From assembly GCF_019511345.1 (NCBI RefSeq), contig NZ_JAEUAK010000005.1, positions 1 through 64,000 of the forward strand: 64,000 nucleotides of DNA. The letters are read 5' to 3'. This document shows, one piece after another, positions 9,031 through 18,277 of the stretch (its first letter is position 1; each line of letters begins with the position of its first letter). A program made the translations under genes and the position numbers. A model generated the notes under the pieces. That model searched no databases, was not told the DNA's origin, and worked only from the letters and a program-made list of their open reading frames with translations. This DNA comes from Rhizobium mesosinicum (GTDB lineage: Bacteria; Pseudomonadota; Alphaproteobacteria; Rhizobiales; Rhizobiaceae).

Positions 9031-9903
9031 ATGAATGTCGCGATCCTCGATTTTCATCCCCCTGAACCTTCGGCGCGCGAGTTGATGGAGCAGGCGCTTG
9101 CGCCGCACATGCTCATCGGCATGCCTCACCTGACGCCCATAGGCCTCTCCGAGACATGGGCGATGAAGGAACTCGGGCATCGGCACTGGCTGATGCTCGC
9201 GCGCCATCTCGGCATGGAGAATGCCGATTTCCGCACGCCCGATGGCGGCGAGACCTATGCGGCGATCTGCGCGACCTCGCTGGAGCACGCAAACTTCGGT
9301 GCCGTTCGGGCCAACGATGTGCTGACGATTCGTTCGGCGCTTTCGCCGGTATCGCGCACGCAGGTTTCCACCCGCCACCGGCTTTTCGTGCGCGCCGGCC
9401 TGATTGGTGAGGTGGAGCTGATTTCCACCTTCGTCTGCCGCATGCGGGAGGGCGACAATTACTCCATCGCCCGCGTTCCCCTGCCCGGCCTGACGACGGC
9501 TGTGGAGGATAATGCGCTGGCAAGGACGGCGGCATTGCTGCGCGCAGGCACGCTGGAGACGCATTTCGGCCTGCCTGCCAATCCGGCCAAGGCATTGCGC
9601 GGCTTTCGCTTCGAGCCGGATGCATCGCAGGAATTCAACGGCGCCGGCCTGTTCTACTTCGCCGAATTCCAGGCGCTCGCCGACCGCGCCTTCGGGCGAT
9701 GGTTTCCGGAGCTTTCGCAGGTGTCCCGGCGGGAAATCTTCTTTTCCGGCAATATAAGGGCGGGCGAAGCCGTGCGGGTGGAATTGATGGGGCTTTCACA
9801 CGACCGGCGGCAAACCTGCTGCCGGCTGCGGCGGGAAGAGGATGGCAAGGTGATCGGCAAAGCCTTTATGGAGTGGCAGGCGGACTCATTGATGCCCGCT
9901 TGA
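9031..9903 (+). CDS. LnmK/Pnap_2097-like hotdog-fold biosynthetic protein
   Basis: The 290-aa protein starts 2 bp after the flavoprotein stop (MNVAILDFHPPEPS). GMPHLTPIGLSETWAMKELGHRHW in the first half, and the second-half motif FNGAGLFYFAEFQALADRAF, resemble the double-hotdog LnmK family. LnmK is a bifunctional acyltransferase/decarboxylase in leinamycin biosynthesis; Pnap_2097 proteins are relatives. LnmK-type enzymes load an acyl group from CoA onto a carrier protein, but no carrier or ligase gene is adjacent. Its presence as the last operon gene suggests that the pathway builds a product and does not merely degrade cyanide. The gene ends 38 bp inside the convergent MocR gene. Confidence 0.65.
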   Translation: MNVAILDFHPPEPSARELMEQALAPHMLIGMPHLTPIGLSETWAMKELGHRHWLMLARHLGMENADFRTPDGGETYAAICATSLEHANFGAVRANDVLTIRSALSPVSRTQVSTRHRLFVRAGLIGEVELISTFVCRMREGDNYSIARVPLPGLTTAVEDNALARTAALLRAGTLETHFGLPANPAKALRGFRFEPDASQEFNGAGLFYFAEFQALADRAFGRWFPELSQVSRREIFFSGNIRAGEAVRVELMGLSHDRRQTCCRLRREEDGKVIGKAFMEWQADSLMPA

Positions 9904-11305
9904 GCGCATCCCGAAGCACCTCGAAGACCCTGTTATCCAGCGTCTGGGAGACGTTGAAGCGCATGAAGCCGGTGGCCGATTGCGACAGGCTGAAGGCGTT
10001 GCCGGGTGCCAGCACGACATTCTGGGCGAGTGCGGCGCGCGCTACGACGGCGGCATCGAAGCCATCCGGCAGGCGGCACCAGAGGAACATGCCCGCCTGC
10101 GGCTCCAGCCAGGGCCGGATGCCAAGTGATTTCAGCCGGGTGGTTACCTCGAACATCGCCTTGGAGAGGCGGCTGCGCAGGCCCTCGGCATGTTTGCGGT
10201 AGGTGCCGTCGCTGAGCACGCCGAGCACCAGTTCGGCATTCAGCCGGGCGCCGCCGAAGGAGGTGGCGATCTTGAGGTCGATCAGGCCTTCGATCCATTC
10301 CGGCCGCGCCGCGATGAAGCCGCAGCGCGCGGCGGCCGAGAGCGTTTTTGAAAAGCTGCCGATATGGATGACGCGGTCGAGCCCGTCGAAGGCGGCAAGG
10401 CGTGGTGCCGGCGTTAGTTCGAAATCGGCGAAAATATCGTCCTCGATGATTGTAAGGCCGTGTTGCTCGGCAAGCTTGAGCAACCGATGCGCCGTGACGG
10501 GCGAGAGCGTGGCGCCGGTCGGGTTGTGGATTGCGGAATTGGTGATGTAGAGGCGCGGCCGATGCTCGGCAAGCGCTGCGGCAAAGAGCTCGATATCCGG
10601 ACCTGAAGGCGTGTAGGGAACGCTGACGACCTTGGCGCGGTGGGCTCTGAGAAGCGCATGGAAATTGAAATAGCAGGGATCGTCGACCAGCACGGTATCG
10701 CCGGGCTCGATGAGGAAGCGGCAGAGGAAATCGATCGCCTGGGTGCCGGATTCGGTGAGCATGATCTGGTCCGGCGAGGCCTCGATACCACGCTCCGCCG
10801 CGCGGCGTGCAATCAGCTGGCGCAGCGGCTTGAGGCCGAGAGGCGCACCGTAATCGGAAAGGCTCGCGGTATCGGCGCGCGACAGGGTCCGAAGCGTTCG
10901 GCGGATCGCCTCTTCCGGAAGCCATGCGGGCGGCAGCCACCCGCAGCCAGGCTTCAGGTCGCTTTCGCGCGCCTCCAGCGATTGCCGAGAGATCCAGAAG
11001 GGATCGACGGCGCGGTCGAGCTTCGGGCCGATATCGGCGAGCGAGAGCGGTGCCGTCTGGCTCGCGACATAGAAGCCGGAACCGGGACGCGAGAGGATCG
11101 CGCCCTCGGCCACCAGCCGTTCGTAGGCATCGACCACGGTGGAGGCGGAAACCTTCAAGGTTCCCGAGAGGCTGCGGATCGAAGGCAGCTTGGCTCCGGG
11201 CGTGAGGCTGCGGCCGGCAATGCGCTGGCGGATCGTCGCCATGACCATTCCCACCCGCGTGCTTCCTTGTATCTGCTCGTCCATCCGTACTGGTTCTTTC
11301 ATCAT
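9866..11305 (-). CDS. MocR-type GntR/aminotransferase regulator (second copy)
   Basis: The 479-aa protein has an N-terminal GntR helix-turn-helix (KLPSIRSLSGTLKVSASTVVDAYERL, then SGFYV wing). An aminotransferase domain follows with NPTGATLSP, IIEDDIFADF and the PLP Lys about K320 in GSFSKTLSA. It is divergent from an EamA exporter gene, an arrangement often seen where a MocR protein controls efflux of an amino acid or related compound. The start at 11305 (MMKEPV) is uncertain: a near-perfect operator abuts it and no clear ribosome site is visible. A downstream ATG at 11284 is an alternative. It is a different subgroup from the regulator at 151-1554. Confidence 0.82.
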   Translation of the reverse strand: MMKEPVRMDEQIQGSTRVGMVMATIRQRIAGRSLTPGAKLPSIRSLSGTLKVSASTVVDAYERLVAEGAILSRPGSGFYVASQTAPLSLADIGPKLDRAVDPFWISRQSLEARESDLKPGCGWLPPAWLPEEAIRRTLRTLSRADTASLSDYGAPLGLKPLRQLIARRAAERGIEASPDQIMLTESGTQAIDFLCRFLIEPGDTVLVDDPCYFNFHALLRAHRAKVVSVPYTPSGPDIELFAAALAEHRPRLYITNSAIHNPTGATLSPVTAHRLLKLAEQHGLTIIEDDIFADFELTPAPRLAAFDGLDRVIHIGSFSKTLSAAARCGFIAARPEWIEGLIDLKIATSFGGARLNAELVLGVLSDGTYRKHAEGLRSRLSKAMFEVTTRLKSLGIRPWLEPQAGMFLWCRLPDGFDAAVVARAALAQNVVLAPGNAFSLSQSATGFMRFNVSQTLDNRVFEVLRDALKRASMSPPATP

Positions 11306-11306
11306 T

Positions 11307-11334
11307 ACAGTTTTGCCAAACTGTACCGAACTGT
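11307..11334. promoter_or_regulatory. Operator between mocR-like gene and EamA gene
   Basis: ACAGTTTTGCCAAACTGT (11307-11324) is a perfect 7-bp inverted repeat around TGCC. It is followed by a third half-site GAACTGT at 11328-11334, in direct orientation to AAACTGT, 10 bp away. An inverted repeat plus a direct repeat of one half-site is typical for MocR-family binding regions. It abuts the putative start of the regulator, so autoregulation as well as control of the exporter is plausible. Confidence 0.6.
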
Positions 11335-11394
11335 GGCTGGCAGCGCCAGTGAGAAGCGCCGATAAGCGTGAGACGAACAATGAGGGAGTCTCGG

Positions 11395-12258
11395 ATGGAT
11401 CGCACAGCGGCCGGATGGATCAATGGTTTTATCGGCGTGCTGATCTTCAGCGGATCGCTGCCGGCCACGCGCGTGGCCGTCATGCAGCTCGATCCGGTTT
11501 TCCTGACGGTGGCGCGAGCGGCGATTGCCGGCATCCTGGCGCTCTGCCTGCTGATCGCCTTCCGGGAAAAGCGGCCTTCCCGTCAAGACCTGATTTCGCT
11601 CGTCGTTATCGCGCTCGGCGTGGTCGTCGGCTTTCCCTTGCTGACGGCGCTGGCGCTGCAGCATGTGACCTCGGCGCATTCCATCGTCTTCATCGGCCTG
11701 CTGCCGCTCGCGACCGCAATCTTCGGCGTCATCAGGGGCGGGGAGCGGCCGAAGCCGGCTTTCTGGCTGTTCTCGCTGCTCGGCAGCGCGCTGGTCGCTG
11801 GCTTTGCGCTCGCGCAGGGGCTGACTGCCTCGCCCATCGGCGATGCGTTGATGCTCAGCGCCGTCATCGTCTGCGGGCTTGGCTATGCAGAAGGTGCGAG
11901 ACTGTCGCGCCGGCTTGGAGGCTGGCAGGTAATCTCCTGGGCACTCGTCGTATCCCTGCCGGTCATGGTGGTGGCTGCCATCGCCTACCGGCCGCCTGAC
12001 TTCACCGATATCCAGGCTCCCGCCATGCTGGGGCTGGCCTATGTCTCGCTCTTCAGCATGCTGATCGGCTTCATCTTCTGGTATCGCGGCCTTGCACAGG
12101 GCGGTATCGCCGCCGTCGGTCAGCTGCAGCTGCTGCAGCCCTTTTTCGGCCTGGCGCTTGCTGCAACGCTGCTGCGCGAAACGGTGAGCTGGTCCATGCT
12201 GGCGGTTACGGTCGCCGTCATTCTCTGCGTGGCCGGGGCGCGCAAGTTCGCGAAATAG
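11395..12258 (+). CDS. EamA/DMT-family transporter
   Basis: The 287-aa protein has about ten hydrophobic segments arranged as two EamA repeats. Typical words are GSLPATRVAVMQLDPVFLTVARA, TSAHSIVFIGLLPLATAIFGV in the first half and GLAQGGIAAVGQLQLLQPFFGL near the end. The start is the ATG preceded by GAGGGAG with 6-base spacing. Drug/metabolite transporters of this type usually export amino acids or toxic metabolites across the inner membrane. Divergence from a MocR regulator suggests substrate-inducible efflux; the substrate is unknown. Confidence 0.88.
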   Translation: MDRTAAGWINGFIGVLIFSGSLPATRVAVMQLDPVFLTVARAAIAGILALCLLIAFREKRPSRQDLISLVVIALGVVVGFPLLTALALQHVTSAHSIVFIGLLPLATAIFGVIRGGERPKPAFWLFSLLGSALVAGFALAQGLTASPIGDALMLSAVIVCGLGYAEGARLSRRLGGWQVISWALVVSLPVMVVAAIAYRPPDFTDIQAPAMLGLAYVSLFSMLIGFIFWYRGLAQGGIAAVGQLQLLQPFFGLALAATLLRETVSWSMLAVTVAVILCVAGARKFAK

Positions 12259-12284
12259 GCTGTCAAATTGACAGGCCGGATATC

Positions 12285-12305
12285 ATGTAATAACTAAAGT
12301 TACAT
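12285..12305. promoter_or_regulatory. Palindrome over the methyltransferase start
   Basis: ATGTAA and TTACAT flank 9 bases and form a perfect inverted repeat whose right arm includes the first bases of the start codon at 12304. Upstream, CTGTCAA-A-TTGACAG (12261-12275) forms another perfect 7-bp dyad. The TTAC half-site recurs as GTTAC...GTAAC at 13750-13770, near the CGNR regulator. A shared regulator is possible. Confidence 0.35.
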
Positions 12306-13017
12306 GCAGATTAACGATCAATCCAATCCTCCCGCCTCTCACAGGACGGCATCTGCCTTTACCGGCGATGCCGTCAAATCCTATCTCGAAGGGCCGCCGC
12401 GGCAGGTGCCCGGCCTTTCAAGCCTGCACCGGATGGCAGCAATGCTGATGGCGGAGCGGATGCCTGACAAGGGTCGCGTGCTCGTGCTCGGCGCCGGTGG
12501 CGGCCTTGAACTCAAGGCCTTTGCCGAGGCGCGTGCGGGCTGGACTTTTGATGGCGTCGACCCCTCCGCCGACATGCTGCAATTGGCGCGGGAGGTTGCC
12601 GGAGAACATAGCAGCCGGATCGGCTTTCACCAGGGCGGCATCGATGCCGCGCCTGAGGGCCCTGTCGACGCCGCCGTTTGCCTGCTGACTTTTCATCATA
12701 TCCCCGTAGAGCAGAGGCTCGAAATACTTTTGCAAATTCGCCGCCGACTGAAAGCCGGCGCCCCCTTTGTTGTTGCGCATATGAGCTTCCCGCAAACCGA
12801 GCCGGAGCGATCTATGTGGATCGATCGCCATATCGCCTATGGCGCGCCTGACGGAACAGACCCTTCCCGGCAGGAGAATGCACGCAAGGCGATGCGCGAA
12901 AGGCTGCATATCCTCGCCCCCGATGAAGAGGAAGCCATGCTGCGCACGGCAGGCTTTTCAGATGTCAGTCTGTTCTACGCCGCCTTCAGCTTCAGGGGAT
13001 GGGTCACTTACGCTTAG
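12304..13017 (+). CDS. Class I SAM-dependent methyltransferase
   Basis: The 237-aa protein has motif I VLVLGAGGGLELKAF (about 59-73). An acidic motif II follows in FDGVDPSADMLQLA, and motif IV is AAVCLLTFHHIPVEQRLEIL. These are typical of small-molecule methyltransferases of the UbiE/TrmB-like superfamily. No ribosome site precedes the ATG, which lies inside a palindrome, so a leaderless transcript or a different start is possible. It stands alone; the acceptor cannot be inferred. It ends 20 bp from the convergent CGNR regulator gene. Confidence 0.82.
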   Translation: MQINDQSNPPASHRTASAFTGDAVKSYLEGPPRQVPGLSSLHRMAAMLMAERMPDKGRVLVLGAGGGLELKAFAEARAGWTFDGVDPSADMLQLAREVAGEHSSRIGFHQGGIDAAPEGPVDAAVCLLTFHHIPVEQRLEILLQIRRRLKAGAPFVVAHMSFPQTEPERSMWIDRHIAYGAPDGTDPSRQENARKAMRERLHILAPDEEEAMLRTAGFSDVSLFYAAFSFRGWVTYA

Positions 13018-13037
13018 CCAGCCTGCTCTGGCGGCCC

Positions 13038-13658
13038 TTAGACCTGCCTGATCCGGTCGCGATGCGCGGCCTGCTTGGCACGGTTGCCGCAGAGCGCCAT
13101 GCTGCACCAGCGCCTGCGGTGGCCGCGCGTGTGGTCGGCAAACAGCAGGGTGCAGGACGGGCCTTCACAGGCCTTCACATTCGAAAAATCCTCCGTGCAG
13201 ACGAAGCGGCCAAACGCCTCGCCGACCGGTAGCAACAATGCTTCCGGGGAGCGCCACTTCCGCATCGGCCGAAACTCGAAAACCTCGCCTTCGTCCGTCC
13301 GGCGCGCCACGACGCGACCGAAACCTTCGTCACGTTCGAGCAGGCGGTTCAACGGTTCCAGCTCAGCCAAGGCATCAGGCTTCAGCGGCTTTCCTTTGTG
13401 CTCTCGGACAAAGGTCCGGAACCATTCGCGCAGGTTCCTCGCCTGATCGGCAACTTTGTCCAGTTCGCCCGGCAAAGCCTGGGCGCGGATGCTTTCAAGC
13501 GCCTCTTCCGGAACCAGCTTTGCCTGCTCCAGCCAGCGCAACAGCCCCTCCCCGTTTTCTATCCAATCAACAGGCGTGTCGATAGGCGTCGCCACCGAAT
13601 TCAGGAAATCCAGTGCCAGCGCATCACCTAGAAAAAGGGCGGGAGAGTGGTTGTCCAT
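13038..13658 (-). CDS. ABATE/CGNR zinc-finger transcriptional regulator
   Basis: The 206-aa protein begins MDNHSPALFLGDALALDFLNS, the normal N-terminus of the ABATE (stress-response) domain. It ends with a CGNR zinc finger: CEGPSCTLLFADHTRGHRRRWCSMALCGNRAKQAAHR has the four cysteines and the CGNR signature. The start is chosen at the ATG with AGGAC five bases upstream; an upstream in-frame start adds 21 poorly supported residues. The gene faces away from a decayed hydrolase gene whose promoter region carries a GTTAC-type palindrome. It probably controlled that gene and itself, perhaps responding to a small molecule. Confidence 0.87.
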   Translation of the reverse strand: MDNHSPALFLGDALALDFLNSVATPIDTPVDWIENGEGLLRWLEQAKLVPEEALESIRAQALPGELDKVADQARNLREWFRTFVREHKGKPLKPDALAELEPLNRLLERDEGFGRVVARRTDEGEVFEFRPMRKWRSPEALLLPVGEAFGRFVCTEDFSNVKACEGPSCTLLFADHTRGHRRRWCSMALCGNRAKQAAHRDRIRQV

Positions 13659-13749
13659 TACAAGTCCTATTCCGGCTGCCGGCCAACGCCGTAGGGCATC
13701 TCGCTTCAAAACGCGATTCACATGTAACCCGTCAAAAGGCTGTTGACAA

Positions 13750-13796
13750 GTTACCTTTCTCGATAGTAACCGTTCTACATCAATTTATACAGTTAC
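13750..13796. promoter_or_regulatory. GTTAC palindrome upstream of the decayed hydrolase
   Basis: GTTAC (13750-13754) and GTAAC (13766-13770) form an inverted repeat with an 11-base gap, and a further GTTAC occurs at 13792-13796. TTGACA at 13743-13748 could be a -35 box, which would place the palindrome within the promoter. The site lies between the CGNR regulator and the hydrolase relic and is a likely operator for that regulator. This assignment is positional inference. Confidence 0.4.
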
Positions 13797-13819
13797 CAAA
13801 CGAAAGAAGGAGGAAGCAG

Positions 13820-14091
13820 ATGTCACCGCAGTCAAAAGATCGGCAGACTACGCATACGGTGCCATCCATGGCGCCTGGGCTGACGGGTCCAGGTGGACCA
13901 ATGTCATATCAGCACTTGCCGCCGAGGGCTTTGCGGCGACAGCCGCACCGCTGCCGTTGACCTCCTATGCCGATGACATCAACGCCCTTGCGCAGGTGCT
14001 GGATCGTGTGGAAGGGCCAGCGGCTCTCGCCGGCCATACCTATGCCGGAGCGGTTATCTCCGAACATCAACAGAAGGAAACAGGACCATGA
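13820..14091 (+). pseudogene. Truncated, frameshifted alpha/beta-hydrolase relic
   Basis: The ATG at 13820 has an excellent ribosome site (AAGGAGGA) but encodes only about a dozen plausible residues (MSPQSKDRQTTHTV). A switch to the next frame near 13858 reveals a clear hydrolase N-terminus: IHGAWADGSRWTNVISAL, LPLTSYADDINALAQVL and GHTYAGAVISEH. These match the oxyanion-loop and nucleophile-elbow regions of small esterases (normally HGAWADGS and GHSYGGAVI), with the elbow Ser replaced by Thr. The similarity stops right after the elbow, and the next gene starts within the last four bases. So the gene lost its frame and its C-terminal 60 percent. Confidence 0.8.
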
Positions 14092-14927
14092 CCAAGATCC
14101 GCTACCGCAACACCACCGTCGACGGCATCAAGATCGCCTATCGCGAGGCCGGCCCCAAAGGCGCGCAGAAGCTCCTGCTGCTGCACGGCTTCCCGACCTC
14201 CGGCTATATGTTCCGCGATCTGATCCCGCTGCTTGCCGATCGCTATCACATCATCGCCCCTGATCTTCCGGGCTTCGGCCAGTCTGGCGATCCCGCTGTC
14301 AACAGCTTCGACAGCATTGCAGAGACGATCGACCGCTTCACCGAGATTGTCGGCTTCGATCGCTACGCAATCTATCTCTTCGATTACGGCGCGCCGACCG
14401 GCTTTCGCCTGGCGGTGAAACATCCAGAGCGGATCACGGGCATCATCTCGCAGAATGGCAATGCCTATGTCGATGGCCTCAGCGAAGCATGGAACCCGGT
14501 GCAGGCCTATTGGCAGGATGCTAGCGCAGAAAACCGGGCCGTGCTCAAAGCATTCCTCGGACCGGAAACGACGATCTGGCAGTATACGCATGGCGTTGCC
14601 GATCCGACCGCGGTCTCGCCAGACGGTTATTCGCTCGACAATTTCTATCTCTCGCGGCCGGGCGCGGAAGATGTGCAGCTCGATCTGATGGGCGACTACA
14701 AGAGCAATGTCGCGCTCTACCCGACCTTCCAGAATTACTTCCGGACCCACAAGCCGCGTTTCCTGGCGGTCTGGGGCAAGAACGATCCCTTCTTCCTGCC
14801 GCCGGGTGCGGAAGCCTTCGCCCGCGACATTCCTGATGCCGTGATCAAATTCTTCGACACCGGCCATTTCGCGCTCGAAACGCATGCGGACGAGATTGCC
14901 GCTACGATCCGCGGCTTCCTCGATTGA
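14088..14927 (+). CDS. Alpha/beta hydrolase, epoxide hydrolase/haloalkane dehalogenase-like
   Basis: The 279-aa protein has the oxyanion motif LLHGFPTSGYMFRDLIP. Its predicted nucleophile is Asp99 in IYLFDYGAPTGFRLA, where esterases have Ser. The histidine of the triad is in DTGHFALETHADEI, and the late acidic residue is probably within WGKNDPFF. An Asp nucleophile points to epoxide hydrolase or dehalogenase chemistry, although many relatives are uncharacterised. The ATG follows AAGGAAACAGG and overlaps the end of the decayed hydrolase, whose promoter it may now use. Confidence 0.87.
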   Translation: MTKIRYRNTTVDGIKIAYREAGPKGAQKLLLLHGFPTSGYMFRDLIPLLADRYHIIAPDLPGFGQSGDPAVNSFDSIAETIDRFTEIVGFDRYAIYLFDYGAPTGFRLAVKHPERITGIISQNGNAYVDGLSEAWNPVQAYWQDASAENRAVLKAFLGPETTIWQYTHGVADPTAVSPDGYSLDNFYLSRPGAEDVQLDLMGDYKSNVALYPTFQNYFRTHKPRFLAVWGKNDPFFLPPGAEAFARDIPDAVIKFFDTGHFALETHADEIAATIRGFLD

Positions 14928-14937
14928 GCCTGATCGA

Positions 14938-15312
14938 CTATCCGGACGTGACGCAGAAATTGTTGCCTTCGGGATCGTTCAGCACGGTGTAATCGGCCGT
15001 CTCACGCACGAAGGTCGCGCCGAGGGATATCAGGCGCGCGACCTCTTTTTGGCGGTCATCGGAGGCGATATCGAGATGGACGCGGTTGCGGGCGGTCCGC
15101 TCTCCGCGGCGAAGGTGGAAGCAGAGGCGTGTCCCCGGCCCCTCCATCATCACCACCGGGTCGGTCTCGGGGGTCAGGCCGAGCGCTGCAAGGCGGGCGA
15201 TCTCCTGATCGTCATAGGGCAAGATCTCATAACCATCGAGTGCGGCGGCCCAGAAGCGGGCGACGCGGGAGGGTTGATCGCAATCGATGACGATTTCCTT
15301 CAGCCGTCCCAT
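14938..15312 (-). CDS. Glyoxalase/bleomycin resistance-like VOC protein
   Basis: The 124-aa protein is a single VOC module with two beta-alpha-beta-beta-beta units: MGRLKEIVIDCDQPSRVARFWAAAL and then RNRVHLDIASDDRQKEVARLISLGA. FVRETADYTVLNDPEGNNFCV is the usual glyoxalase C-terminal signature. The first-strand metal ligand position is Asp, not His, as in Glyoxalase_6-type proteins of unknown substrate. It is the last of a leftward group that includes a small membrane protein 6 bp upstream. Confidence 0.82.
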   Translation of the reverse strand: MGRLKEIVIDCDQPSRVARFWAAALDGYEILPYDDQEIARLAALGLTPETDPVVMMEGPGTRLCFHLRRGERTARNRVHLDIASDDRQKEVARLISLGATFVRETADYTVLNDPEGNNFCVTSG

Positions 15313-15318
15313 CGGTCC

Positions 15319-15495
15319 TCACGGATTGCCGGAACGGCGCTGGGCGACGCGCTCAGCCACGGCACCGCCGGCCGCCGGCAACAGTGCGAAGAGGATGAGT
15401 TGCGGCGTTCCCGTCAGGGTCAACAGGCTGGAAAGGAGAATGGCGACCAGCATTCCTGCGAGCCCGCCGACCAGATAGGGAAGATAACCCTTCAA
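15319..15495 (-). CDS. Small two-helix membrane protein (TTG start)
   Basis: About 58 residues with two hydrophobic segments: YLPYLVGGLAGMLVAILLSSLLTL and QLILFALLPAAGGAVAERV. A TTG start is preferred because GGAGG lies five bases before it. An in-frame ATG at 15540 would add 15 residues without a good ribosome site. It resembles nothing I can name. It lies 6 bp upstream of the VOC gene and may be co-transcribed with it. Confidence 0.55.
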   Translation of the reverse strand: MKGYLPYLVGGLAGMLVAILLSSLLTLTGTPQLILFALLPAAGGAVAERVAQRRSGNP

Positions 15496-15603
15496 GAGAG
15501 CCTCCGTCTTATCAATCGAAATGAGCTCGCAAGGCTCCACATAGGACGCTCAGCGGTATCGGCAATGACCGGTTGCGACCCGAGACGCCTTTCGCCCGCC
15601 GAA

Positions 15604-16035
15604 CTAGGCGCTCGCTTTTTTCGATGCCGGTTTGCTCGCCTTGTTCAGCGCCACCGCCGCCCGTACCAACGCCGTCAGAGCCGCCTCGTCAATTTTCTCC
15701 CCTTCGTGAATATCGATCGCGCGGCGCGTATTGCCCTCAAGGCTGGAATTAAAGAGGTTGGACGGATCTTCCACGGAAGCGCCCTTGGCGAAGGTCAGCT
15801 TGACGACGGTCTTGTAGGTTTCGCCGGTGCAAATGATGCCGGCATGTTCCCAGACCGGGACGCCGCGCCATTTCCACGTTTCCTCCACCTCCGGATCCGC
15901 CTCGCGGATGATGGCCCTGATGCGGGCGAGCGTTTCGCCGCGCCAGTCGCCGAGCTCCTCGATCTTCGCATCGATGCGCTCGGAGGGAGAGGCTTCCTTC
16001 TTCTCAGTTTCCTTTTTCGTCGTCGCGGCTTTCAT
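15604..16035 (-). CDS. DUF1801 domain protein (paralogue 1)
   Basis: About 143 aa. A Lys/Glu-rich N-terminus is followed by the DUF1801 core: IDAKIEELGDWRGETLARIRAIIREADPEVEETWKWRGVPVWEH, then ICTGETYKTVVKLTFAKGASVEDP and RRAIDIHEGEKIDEAAL. The KWRGVPVW and VKLTFAKG motifs are diagnostic of the YdhG-like fold, whose function is unknown. The C-terminus is Lys/Ala-rich. It lies 13 bp after a second DUF1801 gene, so the two probably form a tandem duplicate operon. Confidence 0.85.
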   Translation of the reverse strand: MKAATTKKETEKKEASPSERIDAKIEELGDWRGETLARIRAIIREADPEVEETWKWRGVPVWEHAGIICTGETYKTVVKLTFAKGASVEDPSNLFNSSLEGNTRRAIDIHEGEKIDEAALTALVRAAVALNKASKPASKKASA

Positions 16036-16048
16036 CAAACGCTCTTCC

Positions 16049-16489
16049 TTACATTTTCTCGCCGGGCAGCAGGCTTGCCTGTTTCACCCACGATGTAAAC
16101 TGCGCCTCGTCAATCTCATCCTGTTCGTGGATGTGGAAATAGCGTGTTTCCGCTGTCCTGGATTCTTCTGGCGGTACGGGCTGCAAGGCAGCGCCGCGGA
16201 AGAAGGCGACCTTGATATATTTGTTGTAGCAATGGATGCCGAGGAACCAGCCGTCGCCCTTCATACCGTAGAACGGCGAGTTCCATTTGACGGCCTTGTG
16301 AGCATCGGGAACGGTTTGCATGATCAACGCATCGAGGCGACGGCCGACATCGCTTTTCCATCCGGGCATGGCGGCGATATAGGCCTGCACCGGGCCGTCG
16401 CCTTCGCCTTTTGCGATCTGCGGATTGCCGCCGGATAGCAGCTTGGGCTCTGCCGGTTTTGCCGGTTTGGCGGATATCTGGTTGGTCAT
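16049..16489 (-). CDS. DUF1801 domain protein (paralogue 2)
   Basis: The 146-aa protein shares the DUF1801 core: VQAYIAAMPGWKSDVGRRLDALIMQTVPDAHKAVKWNSPFYGMKGDGWF, then YIKVAFFRGAALQPVPP and RYFHIHEQDEIDEAQF. The start follows AGGGAGA with good spacing; an upstream ATG at 16540 is less likely. It is divergent enough from its neighbour (KWNSPFYG against KWRGVPVW) that the duplication is old. Function is unknown; relatives are soluble and often occur in pairs. Confidence 0.85.
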   Translation of the reverse strand: MTNQISAKPAKPAEPKLLSGGNPQIAKGEGDGPVQAYIAAMPGWKSDVGRRLDALIMQTVPDAHKAVKWNSPFYGMKGDGWFLGIHCYNKYIKVAFFRGAALQPVPPEESRTAETRYFHIHEQDEIDEAQFTSWVKQASLLPGEKM

Positions 16490-16654
16490 AGGCTTCTCCC
16501 TTTGGGGATAATAAGGAAGGACGTCTCGATTTCCAGTCATGCGGAATGGACACAGGCTGCAAAGATCACAGCTTCATGACGCGGAAAACCTGCGACACGG
16601 CGGTAAACCCGTGGCATAAGGGCGCCAAAATTCTCCCTAGCTCTCGCGTCAGAC

Positions 16655-18273
<1,619 letters not shown>

Positions 18274-18277
<4 letters not shown>

